Of a stretch of 23,748 nucleotides of DNA, positions 7,745 through 17,405 are shown piece by piece (positions within the stretch are counted from its first letter, which is position 1; every line of letters begins with the position of its first letter). The notes beneath the pieces were generated by a model. That model was not told the DNA's origin, did not search any database, and worked only from the letters and a program-made list of their open reading frames with translations. The DNA is from Gnetum montanum (lineage: Eukaryota; Streptophyta; Gnetopsida; Gnetales; Gnetaceae). The position numbers and the translations under genes were made by a program. Location: assembly GCA_015680685.1 (NCBI GenBank), contig MNCI01001882.1:144453-168200 (forward strand). The letters are read 5' to 3'.

Positions 7745-8881
7745 TTGGTAGGTGATGCATTGTGTCATCGATTGTACAAAGGTATCTTGTTAAGATGCGT
7801 TAGTAGCACAAATGGCCAGACCATCGTGGAGCAAGTACACGAAGGACTTTGCGGAGGGCACATAGCACCCAAAGCAATGGCAACTAAAATAAGGCATTTG
7901 GGCTATTATTGGCTGCACATGGAGTAAGATTGTTTCTCCAAGTCCAAAACATGCAGTGTCTATCAAAAACATAGCAATCTGATACATGTTCCACCAAATG
8001 AGCTGCATATAGCACAAATCACCTAGCCTTTCCAGAAATGGGGGTTAGACATTATCAGACTGATAACTCCCCTATCTTCTATAGGAGATAGCTTTATCAT
8101 AACTGCAACAGAGTATTTCACAAAATGGGTAGAAGCTATTCCTCTTAGAAAGACCACATCTAGACACATATGCAACTTCATTCTAGAAAACATTGTGACC
8201 TGTTTTGGCTTTCCAATGACCGTCATCACTGATAATGGGCAGCAGTTTAGCAATGCCGAAACTAGAACTTTCTACAAAATTCTAGGGATAAAATATTCAT
8301 TTTCGTTCCCATACTACCCTTAGAGCAATGGAAAAGCCAAAGCTACAAATAAGATCATCATCTCAGTACTAAAGAAGATGCTTACACAGAGCAAAAGAAA
8401 ATGACATGAATAGCTAGTATACGCACTATGGGCCTATCGCACTACGCATCGTACTTCCATACGTAAAATGCCATATAGTCTTGTTTACGGTTCAGAAGCT
8501 GTTTTACCTTTGGAGTTGCAGGTACCATCCTTAAGCATTATGCTCTCTAGACTCCTCGACGAAGATCAAAAAAATGACTTGCGCATTGTTGACTTGGACT
8601 CGGTGGAAGAGGAACGCACATGTGTGCTCGATCAGCTTGAATGGTACCAACAGTAGCAACAACGACGCCATCAACACGATGTCCATAAACACCTGATCAA
8701 GGAAGGTGACCTTGTACTCAAAGCTATTCGGGAACTCCCGAACAAATTCTCAGCCAATTGGGAAGGACCCTACTTGGTCACCAAAGCATTCAACAATGGA
8801 GCATTTAAATTAACCGATATGAATAGCAATGAACTCGCACATCCGACGAACCACTTGTACTTGAAACCATTCTATGTTTGA
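7745..8881 (+). pseudogene. Integrase relic with GPY/F-like C-terminus and no chromodomain
   Basis: The N-terminal zinc finger reads VHEG...GGH...KTCSVY. The two His and one Cys are present; the second Cys is Tyr (TAT at 7961-7963). The core has WGLDI (first Asp, 8048), TDNG (second Asp, 8231) and, with the correct 35-residue spacing, Lys (AAA at 8339-8341) where the catalytic Glu belongs. The C-terminal part has FSANWEGPYLV and HLYLKPFYV before the natural stop at 8879. Known role: inserts element cDNA into host DNA. Stops at 7925, 8024 and 8321 and two more near 8400 also disable it. The missing chromodomain agrees with the Tat branch. Confidence 0.9.
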
Positions 8882-8911
8882 ACATGAACTTACGTATGTG
8901 CTCGTCCTAGA

Positions 8912-9178
8912 ATCATGATGGTAAACTAATACCATAGCTTGTCCTGGTGTTACGATGATAAAATGGCACCACAGTTCATCTGCAATGACAATAAACTAGC
9001 GCTCGTCCACAATTTTGTTCGCTAGAGTCCGCTAATACTATAAACTGGTTTGCCTCTTCACAGTCTGCCAAGACTATAAACTAGCAGTGTACTATCCGCT
9101 ACGATGATAAATTGGTACCGTGCAATGGGTTATGACATAAAACTAACCCACGATAGTCCGCTATGACTATAAACTAGT
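8912..9178 (+). repeat. Mini-hairpin array, copy c (8 units, spacing about 31-49)
   Basis: Units begin near 8912, 8949, 8982, 9031, 9067, 9098, 9129 and 9160. Each has an 11-nt loop of the form YGAYNATAAAC with 4-bp flanking arms. The unit at 9126-9150 has a perfect 7-bp stem, TGGGTTA/TAACCCA. The unit at 8946-8970 has a 7-bp stem, GGTGTTA/TGGCACC, using two G-T pairs. The units at 9031, 9098 and 9160 pair fully with wobbles; those at 8912, 8982 and 9067 have one mismatch. Confidence 0.8.
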
Positions 9179-9756
9179 AGCTTCTTCTCTAGTCTCCTGA
9201 TCTGTAGCTGCATTCATATTTCATCAAAGCCACTACCACACTCATCACTAGTTGATCTTAACAACATTGTTGCCATCCACACTTAGTGTTTGAAATCTCA
9301 TTTGGTGCCTTTGTTTCATCAGTTGTTGTTCAAGTCTAATCTTACTCACTCACCCTTGGTTTTCTTGTCTTCTTGGAGTTGTGTTTGCAGGATGACACTC
9401 AGAGGTGTTCGTACAAGAATGCACTTCATCACAAAGGCAAGGTATCACATTGTGCCTAACACACGTAACCAGGTTAATCAAGCCATTCACTAGTACATTC
9501 CCCATTACCTTTCCCATCTATTCCTCAACATACTCTACTTAGTCATACCCTAGACACATCCAAGGCATTCCAAAACATTGGGTAGGCCGTTACGCACTGC
9601 AATACTTTTCAGCAGTTGCAACACACAACGTGGCACTTGAGCAATGAGTACAAAAAAAAGACCCTTGGGACTTCCCATACAAGCCCCAAGTAGGAAGACA
9701 ACTGTCTTGGGAGCAAGTACTCATGTCTTAAATGCTCAAGTAACATCTCATTGTGT

Positions 9757-9915
9757 GGCTTTGGCTCTCTGCCAACAAGTTCCCTCTAACGCTAAACAAA
9801 GGCCATGTTCCTCCAAAGAATGCAACACATCATCATCATGGCTTTGGTTATGCCAAAAAGTCCTCTTCAACACTAAACAAGAGTCTTGTTCCATCAAAGG
9901 ACATACACCTCATGT
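9757..9915 (+). repeat. Degenerate direct repeat, two copies, 83-bp period
   Basis: GGCTTTGGCTCTCTGCCAAC... (from 9757) and GGCTTTGGTTATGCCAAAAA... (from 9840) align over about 75 bases, including AAGT/TCCT..CTAAACAA and TCCA/TCAAAG blocks. The open frame across both is a consequence of the repeat, not evidence of a protein. Confidence 0.65.
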
Positions 9916-10200
9916 CTTGGTTCCAAGTCTGCTAGATGATGGCTATTGACAAGGATCAACATGACTTGTACACACACCAGAGCATCCCCCTCATTGTGCA
10001 CAATTCCTTGATCAGTTCCAAATCTCCACAATTTTCATCCCCCCTATCTAGCTACAAAATTCATTTTTCCAATCGCATGTATTACTGAACACGGTGTGAT
10101 GACATCTGGCCAAGTGTCAAAGGGTGGTGTTTCTACCAAGTCGCTTGTGGTGTTTTGTACTTCTTTGTCGACACTTCTCAGGTTGATTCCTCCAAGCATC

Positions 10201-10216
10201 AAAAAAGAGGGGCCAA
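10201..10216 (+). other. Polypurine tract before the right-hand LTR-I
   Basis: AAAAAAGAGGGGCCAA lies directly before TGAAACACC at 10217. It is nearly identical to the tract at 2436-2451 although the two LTRs that follow are different. It marks the plus-strand priming site. Confidence 0.85.
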
Positions 10217-10434
10217 TGAAACACCACAAAATTTTGAGCTTAGTACTCCTTCAACAAGAATCAAGCTAAGTCATGATGCTCCCCACCATGAATAAAGCTT
10301 GAAGGCCTCACAGGCAGCTTCAAACGAAGTCAAACCGAGCAAGAAATGGTTCCCCAGGACTGACAGAAGACTACGGCGACATCTAGAATCAAACCTGCCA
10401 TTTTTAGCTCAAAATACTTGGTTTTACTGAGTAT

Positions 10435-10690
10435 GCAGCGTGCATCCCCAGTGTGCACCCCCAACATGCACACCCAGCATGCGACTTTAAAGATTACTAG
10501 AAATAGGCACTCCAGAGTAAGATTGTCACAAGGCGTCAACTCTCAGAGATAGAGCAATTGTCACACGCCGAGCATGTACATCTTGTACGCCCACCGTGTA
10601 CGCCCACCATGTATGCCTGGCATGTACGCCCAGCATGTACGCCTGCATGTATGCCTAGCATGTACACTCGGCATGCACCATCTAGTGTGC
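10435..10690 (+). repeat. Short tandem arrays (CATGTACGCCCAG-like) in right-hand LTR-I
   Basis: There are two blocks, 10435-10490 and 10563-10690. The second has about nine units of 12-14 bases (CATGTACGCC, CATGTATGCC, CATGTACACT). Same family as the arrays at 62-440. Confidence 0.75.
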
Positions 10691-11501
10691 AGCATAGCAT
10701 ACATCAATAGAAGACATCAGCAGAACCATGTCAGATCAAGTCCGAGAATATCCACAAGCAGCACTCTCATGATGTCCGAGCCCAAATCTGAGGGCCGAAT
10801 TGAATACTTCTTGTTGTAACAGTAGTTTGTAAAAATGAATTCTTTTATTTTGTCAAGTCTATACGCTGAATTCACACACCAGCGTGTACACGCTGGCGTG
10901 CAGCAATACATGTTGGCATGTAGCACGCTACACACTTGTAAAGTTTCATTCTTTGCACCCAGGCAACATAGCCATTTGTCACCCGATCTAAAATTCCAGC
11001 ATCCCATGGCCAATCATCCCACCTCAGATCTGAATTTAATGCCCAAACTTGTATAAAAATATTGATTTCTGACCAGATGGGGGTTCAAAAATCGGAGGAA
11101 ATCTTGGCAAGAATCTGGGCAATCCACACTGAGAACATTCACGACATCCACCCTATATGTTGGACTTGGACCCTGCACGCTGAGCATACAACCTCTACAT
11201 TGTGCCTGCAATCTAAACTAGCACGCTATCACATCCCTGCATTCACTGGGGCTCTTCATCTTCCTTGTGTTAGATCCACAACTGCATCTAGACCGGTGCA
11301 TTGTAATTTTTATTATCCAATAGTATTGCTACATTTTCAGCCAAAATTTGTCACAGTTTTCATTCGCATTTTTTATCTCTTACGTACATTCATGCATGCT
11401 GATTTACATTTTTCATACCATTTACGTATAACCCAGCATATCACACGTCAGCATATGTTCGGGGAAATCCTTATCTAATTCATGTGCGGACCACCCAAGG
11501 T

Positions 11502-11547
11502 ACTCTACCTTCATTAGTTCCAGCTCACCCTCAAGCGAAGGTAGGGT
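11502..11547 (+). other. Predicted stem-loop in right-hand LTR-I
   Basis: ACTCTACCTTC (11502-11512) pairs with GAAGGTAGGGT (11537-11547) around a 24-nt loop with TCCAGCTCACCCTC. The arms are identical to those at 980-1025, although the surrounding LTR sequence has diverged. Confidence 0.7.
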
Positions 11548-11742
11548 CTTATGTGTTTGTCTGTAAATCTCTTGGCGTATACTTCATTCCAGCCACCAAT
11601 GATTTCAGACAGTACAAGTAAGAAATCATTCAAATGTTAAAATTTTTAATACAAGGTAACATAAGTATTTAGGAACTCTACATGATCTTATAAAAAACCT
11701 TCTAGTAGGCTAGAGTCCAATGAAATGAGCATGAAGGAGCTT

Positions 11743-11935
11743 TTAATTTTCTAGGTGAATTAAAGAAGGAATATCAACAAGATCTTATCTTATATAAGCT
11801 TTAAACATTATGTGAGGCTTTTGAATTGGCTCTTAAGGTTGAGAAGAAGACTCATGGCTATAAAGATCCAAGGCTTCTAAAAATGGGAAAGAAGCAAAGG
11901 AGAAAGATAATTCTAAAGAAGATACACATGAGAAG
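11743..11935 (+). pseudogene. gag: Gag relic, 5' part (interrupted by the element at 11936-18281)
   Basis: A capsid-end-like stretch reads FLGELKKEYQQDLILYKL, then a stop at 11803, then CEAFELALKVEKK (across a one-base shift near 11818). This matches the block near the end of Ty3/gypsy capsids where a short helix is followed by an A-x-x-x-E stretch. It continues into a charged, Lys/Glu-rich linker. It ends at AGAAG (11931-11935), the target duplication of the inserted element. The other half resumes at 18282. The unassigned 120 bases before it hold nothing I recognise. Lineage is uncertain. Confidence 0.6.
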
Positions 11936-12839
11936 TCATGAGTGGCAAGGTAACCCTTTGCTCAACCATACGAATCATAAGCATTCATACATGATCCAGC
12001 TGAATTCCATGGATGGGACTAGCTATGGCATCTAGATCGCTATACTTTGATCGTAGCTTGGTGTCTTCCCACTTGGGCTAGTGGTAGCTTTGTCATGTAT
12101 GGTTTAGCCCAAAGTGAGGCATAAGATGTTGTTCCTAATTCTATGCTACTCCTAATAACGATAAAGAGATAAATCAATTATACTAATAAATGATAGAAAA
12201 CAAGATCTAAATTAGCCTATGTGTAATGAGAATTTTTCCTTAACCATCCATACACATCTTGGACTTCATGAGACTACTTCTGGGATAACCAAGTGTATGT
12301 CACTAGTTGTGCCAAATGATACACCTCTGGATTACCAAGTATTTCCACTTAAATGCTTGTGATTAAGGCATACACATTCCACTTAATGAAAAAAGCAACA
12401 AATAACAATAAATGGAAATGTTTAACTAAAGAAAGAATTAAATAATTAAATCAGTATCATTAATCTAAGTGGATGCTACAATGATGGAAGTAATCTCAAT
12501 CTTTATTGCTAGTCATGTAATGTGTCTAAGTACGTCACACTCGAACAAAGGTACTATAAAATTACAAAGATCACTCTACTGGCATGCACTAGGAATGTTC
12601 TAACTCTAGAGAAAACAAACTACAAGAGCTCTACTACTTTGACAAACAAACTATATGGAAATCATGAGCCTGAGCCCTATATTTATAGACTAGAGTACAC
12701 CCCGCAATGTCAAGTATCTGATGTTGCATCTTGGCTCTGATGTCATGTATGCAACGTTAAGTACCTCATGTTGAGGCACTGATACAAGGCTCTGATGTCA
12801 AGGCTTCGATGTTAGGGCCAAGAAAAACATGACTTATCA
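11936..12839 (-). repeat. 3' LTR of the gag-only element
   Basis: It aligns along its length with 17406-18281. In element orientation it starts TGATAAG (complement of 12839 leftward) and ends near the outer edge with the expected CTCATCA decayed by one base (TCATGAG on the plus strand, 11936-11942). It contains a TATA box (TATAAATATA, complement of 12688-12697) and AATAAA (complement of 12502-12507). The plus-strand frame at 12522-12740 recurs in the other LTR (17992-18210) only because the LTRs are copies. Confidence 0.85.
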
Positions 12840-14040
12840 TACCCCCATGACTAAATGAAAACTCGTTCTTGAGTTAAACAAAATGAGGAACAAGTTTCTT
12901 ACAAAATATTGGGTATGTATGGGATTATTAATTGACATAGAAACTAATTTAAATGGAACAATAGACTCTAAGTGTCCAAGTGTATAGAGATACAACTTTT
13001 ACAAAATTAGATGTTCATGAGAAGAGAAGTGAACACATTGGAGAACATTGAGATCCAACACCTCTTAGTAGCTAAAGAATGAGAGAGGAGAGATCCAACG
13101 ATCATGAATGATCCTCATCGTGTGGTACTACTGTATCATCCTTGGTGAAGATAGTCTCACTTCTAGTCCATGCTTCCCACTACAATCAAAACAAAATCAT
13201 GAATTAGTATGTAATGTGTAACACATAGTGGTTCAATGTCTTTTCTCATCAGTGGTTACACTTGGCTAGGTTGTGATTGTGGTTGATTGATTCCTTTAGT
13301 AGTGTTAGTGAAAAGGTTGACAAATAGGGTTAAATAGATAAGTCATCCATTAAATTTAAAAATTTTTGACACAACAGAATATTTGAAGAGGGTGTAAAAT
13401 TTCACAACAATAAAAAGGAAAGTTCACTAAAAAATGTTATGAAGATGTGCAAAATTGGATGTCATTGATGGGGTAAACAAAAATATTTGATTGTAAGAGT
13501 GTCTAAGGGTAAAGAACTTAACTAACCCAACCAAAAGATATGCAAGTGGGTCCTCCCCAAAGTAGGCACAAGCCTTTTATGCCCTTGCATAACTTCAAAC
13601 CAAAGAGTTCGTGGGCTTTGTGGATGATTAATGGTTACAAAAGGTTAAGTACAAAAACCTAAAAGAAACTAACTAATAATTTCAACACATCAAACTAGGA
13701 CATCAAACCAGAACATGAAACTAATAGTGAGGTGAAACATGGAAAGTATAGATGGATGTGATAGAGTGGAATGGAGTTCCAAATTAAGGTCACATGAAGT
13801 CCCTTGTGGATTTTGTGGTTAAATGACTTGATATGATCCATCCTTAGTCCAAACCAAAACCAACCACATTTAGTGACTTTGCATTGACATTCTAAGACTA
13901 ATCCATCCCTTGAGACATAAGAGTGCTCCCACAAAACAACCACCATTCCAAATTAGAGAAGAAGTAGGAAGTGAGGAAGGGCCTTAGTTAGAGGAGACTA
14001 GTCCCATAACTAGTGCTTGTAGCCTATTTATTTTTTCTAA
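12840..14040 (-). other. Non-coding tail of the gag-only element, first part
   Basis: In element orientation this is the last 1.2 kb before the 3' LTR. A weak purine-type tract (ATGGGGGTA, complement of 12840-12848) abuts the LTR. I see no pol motif on either strand. The minus-strand frame at 13695-13946 shows no family features. Nothing else is recognisable. Confidence 0.5.
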
Positions 14041-14280
14041 GGGGTGTGCTTTGAATTCCCATTATTTTTTTTATTTCTTTGTTTTGAAATGGGAACCACA
14101 CCATGCAAAGACACATGCTTTTGTTTTGTCCAAGGGGTATGCTTTGAATCCTCATTGTTTTTTTTGTTTTTCTTTATGAGAACCACACCATGCAAGGACG
14201 TATTGATTTATTTTGTCCAAGGAGTGTGCTTTGAATTCTCATCATTCTTTTAATGAGAACCACACCATGCAAGGACTTAT
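14041..14280. repeat. Three tandem copies of a hairpin-bearing repeat (periods 93 and 87)
   Basis: Copies start at 14041, 14134 and 14221; the last is shortened. Each has an outer arm GGTGTG-like (14043-14048) that pairs with CACACC (14097-14102). Each also has an inner arm that pairs: TTCCCAT/ATGGGAA (14056-14062 with 14089-14095), CTCAT/ATGAG (14151-14155 with 14176-14180) and TTCTCAT/ATGAGAA (14236-14242 with 14253-14259). The inner stem changes sequence between copies but remains paired. The loops are T-rich on the plus strand, A-rich in the element transcript. The plus-strand frame here is a repeat artefact. Confidence 0.75.
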
Positions 14281-15446
14281 TCAACTTCCTTTATTGATTG
14301 GCATGGAATGGTAAGAAATTCATGGAAACACACATGCACCTAGGCAAATAGAAAAGCACAAAGAATATTCAATCCCCTTGAAGCCACACCCTATTCAAAC
14401 CTTTGAATCCTTTCCAATTCTGAAAACTACCAAATTCACAAATTTATTAAAGTTGTATTGATGAAAAAGGGATTGCATATTTTCAAAATAAGAAAAACCA
14501 TAGAGTTTTTGGATGGGTGGATGTCATGGACTTACTACCTATTGCATAAAAAAGAAACCATGTCCAAATCATCTATAATGAAATTCAAAGCTAGAAACTA
14601 GACACCAACAATCAAATAATAGAAATAGTACATATCACCATCAATCAACACATTACTACTGTACTTGGCACTTATTAAAAAAAGTTAGAAAATCACACCA
14701 AAATAAAAGAAAATATAAAAGAAGGTGTAAAATATTCAAGAAATAGCAAATGTACTAATTATTTTGTAAAACAAAAATTAGAAAATATTAATAACATGAA
14801 AACAAAAAATGCAAACTAAAGAATGTGGAAAAAAATTGTAAAACAAAAATATGAAAAACACTTAAGAATCATGAAGACTAGAATGGGGATAACCCCCATG
14901 ACTAAACATTTGGCCATGACAAGGATTAATAAGTGGATAATTGAGATCCATGCATGTATGAAATGTTGGGAATCTTTCATGCCCCAACCACTAGGTGTCT
15001 ATTGGTGGTGTGGTGGTTGGGTAGAGAAATTTTTGGTCACACACCTAATTGTTATATGTATGATGGGTCAAGATATGAGGCATGTTACAATTATGGATGA
15101 CTGGCCCACTATTGTACCCTTGATTATGAGATGGTATGCATGGATTAATTTGTCTCCCCACATTTGTAGATTCATTAGTTGGATGTGGGATTGAAGTATG
15201 AATAGATTGTGACCCTTATGTATGGTCTGAGGACATTGGTTTAAATGAGGAAGGTGGTGCACCATGTTGGCCTTGTGCTAGCTTAGATGATGCAGTGGGT
15301 TCATGCATGGTTTTCTTTAGCTTATGACCTTTCCTCCAAAAGTGGCGTTTCCAGCATTGTGGTTAGGACCCACTGGTGTTGATGTGTCTTTGTACATTTG
15401 TAGCACAAGTGGCACTCATTCAGTGATACTATGGCACTAAACCTTC
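14281..15446 (-). other. Non-coding middle of the gag-only element
   Basis: This is AT-rich sequence downstream of gag in element orientation. Around 15300-15420 the complement encodes scattered Cys/His residues that could be the remains of a nucleocapsid zinc knuckle, but no complete C-x2-C-x4-H-x4-C is readable. The open frames at 14823-15194 (plus) and 15068-15265 (minus) overlap and have no resemblance to pol domains. This is where pol would be expected, and it is not there. Confidence 0.5.
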
Positions 15447-17285
15447 CTAAGTTTCTGGTGGTGGCATATAAGGAAGTGAATGATGAGAATATCGAGGGTA
15501 GGTTGGATGGTAAGAGGTGTGAGGTGGTGATCCTTCAAGGGATGTCATGTGTTGATGGTACTTGGGAGAATGGTAGTGACAATTTGAAGTGAAGGACACC
15601 AAACTAGATGGAGAAATAGGGTGTTGAACATAATATCCATGAGGTTTCAATAGGTGTGGCTAATTTGGTGGTCACTTCCCCCATGACTATGGTTGTTACC
15701 ACTACAATTGAGGATGTTGAGGCTAGTAATAAGTCTCCCTAGGATGGTATAATCAGTTGTGGGACTATGGATAATTCCCTTATGGGAGATGAAGTCTCCC
15801 AAGCATGTGCTTTTGCATAATACTCTTGTAGATGTAACAATATGTTACATCCATCATCTTTGTCTATGGTTGATTCTATAGCCTGACATTCTTTAGCCAT
15901 GTTTTCCTTTTGCTAAAAAGTATTCTTAGTTGTTTCTTTGTTCTGTATCCTTTTTTAATTATGATTTCCTAGCTTATTTTGCGTGATCCTCTTCTCGACT
16001 ATCTCAATGAGAGTGGTGAGATTTTCATTTATCCATTTTGACATCCTATTAAAATTTTCTTCTAATTCATCAATAGACTCTTGTATCGACAAGGTTTGTT
16101 GTGGGACCACCTTATCGAGATTAGTTTCATTCTCCTTACCATAGATCTGGACCTCCTTTGATTGAAGAGTTGGATCACATTAATTTTTCTTGACATTCTT
16201 CCACTTGCACATCTCTTCTTCTTCTTTTGCCACATGTTCTATTATCTCTTTGATCTAATAGACTTGCATCTCGTATAATTTCCCTAGGGCATACATCTAA
16301 AGGATTACCCTTATTTCATTATGAAGCCCATCTATGATGTGGTAAAGTTGCTCTTCCTTAGAGAAAACATGGCCTGAGCAGAAATTCAGTAAGGCATAAT
16401 ACCTATCTAAGGTCATATCCAAGGGTTCATGTTGTTCTTATTTCCACTCTTGGATTTGTCTTCTTAGATTGGACACTCTTTTATAGGTCTGGTATCTCCT
16501 GTTGAAAATTTCCAACATTGTGGACTATTATCGAATTGAATTTTGTCTCAATGATCTATACCACACCTTAGCTCTATCAATTAGTATCCTAGGAAAGAGC
16601 TTAAGCTTTTGCCATCCACTTTCAATGTTGTAAAAAGAATAGGCATCATGGAAGGATTGTAAATGATGTTGTGGATTTGAATCATGGCCTCCTGCAAACT
16701 TTGGAAGATTATTCATGTCTAGCTTAGGTAAATAACTCTATTTGCAATGCCTATGAGACATCTTAATGACCTTTGTGATATGCATTAGGCTCTTAGTGGC
16801 CAACAAGGGTTCATCATCATCAAATGAATTATGAGGGAAATTTTTATATTCATGATGACTTCTTTGACTTTTCCCATAGGTTCAATTCCAGTTTTTAGTC
16901 CAACCCTTTAATGGAGCTCTATCTCTATACCTACATTCATCTTCATTATAACTAGACATTGAAGGAAAAGAAAAAGATGAAGAACTAGAAGAATTACCAT
17001 GGCTTCTATGATGTTCCTCAGGGTCCCATAATTTATTGTTTCTTAGTTTCGAGGAGGTCTTAGGCCTTGAGGCCTTCCCAGTCTAGGACTTGTATCATCT
17101 TCTCCAAGTTTATCTACCTTAGGTGAATGTAGTCCTTGAGTGTCATTAGGGTGGTCATAGTCATAAGAAATCCTTGCATAAGGTTGATCACTCCAATCTT
17201 CTTCATTGTATATCTCGTTAGTTCTCCAATGAATGTGTTCACTATACAGTGCATAGTCACTTCTGTGTGAGAGAGAAATTTTTGT
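15447..17285 (-). pseudogene. gag: Gag relic of the gag-only element (Athila/Tat-like)
   Basis: The complement matches the plus-strand gag at 22837 block by block. It has HWRTNE-like residues near 17230 and FAGGHDSNPQHHLQSFHDAY, then W-Q-K-L-K-L-F-P and VWYRSLRQNSIR at 16528-16716, then R-R-Q-I-Q-E-W near 16450 and a YH-I-I-D-G-L-H-N block near 16330. Later parts read a Glu/Asn-rich possible coiled coil (about 16100-15950) and a Pro/Tyr/His-rich tail ending PPPET at 15447. Stops and shifts interrupt it throughout, and no good start codon aligns with the ATG of the relative at 22837. Gag normally builds the virus-like particle. No protease or RT follows. Confidence 0.8.
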
Positions 17286-17386
17286 TGGTTTATAGTGTGT
17301 GTAATTTAATATTTCCTAAAAAATATACTATTAATACCTTTTACAATGATATTGTATAATATAACTAATTTAGATAACTAGCACCA

Positions 17387-17403
17387 TCCTTGGCAATAGT
17401 GCT
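17387..17403 (-). other. Primer binding site, tRNA-Asp type (decayed)
   Basis: On the minus strand, AGCACTATTGCCAAGGA starts two bases after the LTR end. It matches the complement of the plant tRNA-Asp 3' end (GGCGCCGTTGCCGGGGA) at 11 of 17 positions, and every difference is a transition. The sister element has its own version at 22709-22725. tRNA-Asp priming is usual in Athila and some Tat elements. The tRNA sequence is from general knowledge, not a search. Confidence 0.65.
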
Positions 17404-17405
17404 GA

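Larger units (their letters stand above)
5488..8881 (+). pseudogene. pol: Ty3/gypsy Tat-lineage pol relic (RT, RNase H, archaeal-type RNase H, integrase)
   Basis: Three successive frames carry one pol in the standard order: 5488 to about 6360 (frame 1), about 6363 to 7345 (frame 3) and 7346-8881 (frame 2). The joins are a shift near 6360, with loss of a few expected residues, and a one-base-type shift near 7345. More than a dozen in-frame stops are present, for example at 5782, 5899, 5935, 6513, 6954, 7182, 7230, 7332, 7445, 7706, 7925, 8024 and 8321. Two RNase H domains in tandem before the integrase, plus absence of a chromodomain, are hallmarks of Tat-type elements (Tat/Ogre/Retand). Gag and protease are absent upstream; the frame starts in the linker before RT, right at the end of LTR-II copy B. 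It cannot encode an active product. Confidence 0.9.
8882..10216 (+). mobile_element. Long 3' non-coding region of the Tat-like element
   Basis: There are about 1.3 kb between the integrase stop and the LTR. It holds a mini-hairpin array (8912-9178), a stretch with a TGTGTTTGCAG acceptor-like tract near 9380, an 83-bp repeat pair (9757-9915) and the purine tract. Short open frames (9290-9493, 9644-9949) have no family resemblance and overlap the repeats, so they are not called as genes. Long 3' regions after integrase are known in Tat elements. Confidence 0.65.
10217..11620 (+). repeat. LTR, subfamily I, right-hand complete copy (about 1.4 kb)
   Basis: It starts TGAAACACC after the purine tract and ends at GACAGTACAAGTA (11620), where alignment with the left copy stops. 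It is homologous to 1-1102 from about 10390 on. It includes the short tandem array, a TATA box (11052-11059), the GACCGGTGCA block near 11291 and the stem-loop at 11502-11547. The two copies differ a lot, so they are old or come from different insertions. The open frames on both strands at 10574-11478 are not gene-like. Confidence 0.85.

Noticed and set aside
10574-11478. Several plus-strand open frames in right-hand LTR-I, including one of 138 residues
   Set aside because: They sit inside the LTR over its tandem arrays and promoter, and they are not conserved as frames in the left copy.
12522-12740. 72-residue frame that recurs at 17992-18210
   Set aside because: The recurrence is explained by the two LTRs being copies. 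It is antisense to the element and covers its promoter region.
14823-15194. 123-residue plus-strand frame inside the gag-only element
   Set aside because: It is antisense to the element, rich in Trp and Met from AT-rich repeats, and has no recognisable motif.
15300-15420. Zinc knuckle in the gag-only element (complement)
   Set aside because: Cys and His residues are present, but no frame gives the C-x2-C-x4-H-x4-C spacing, so it is mentioned only as a possibility.
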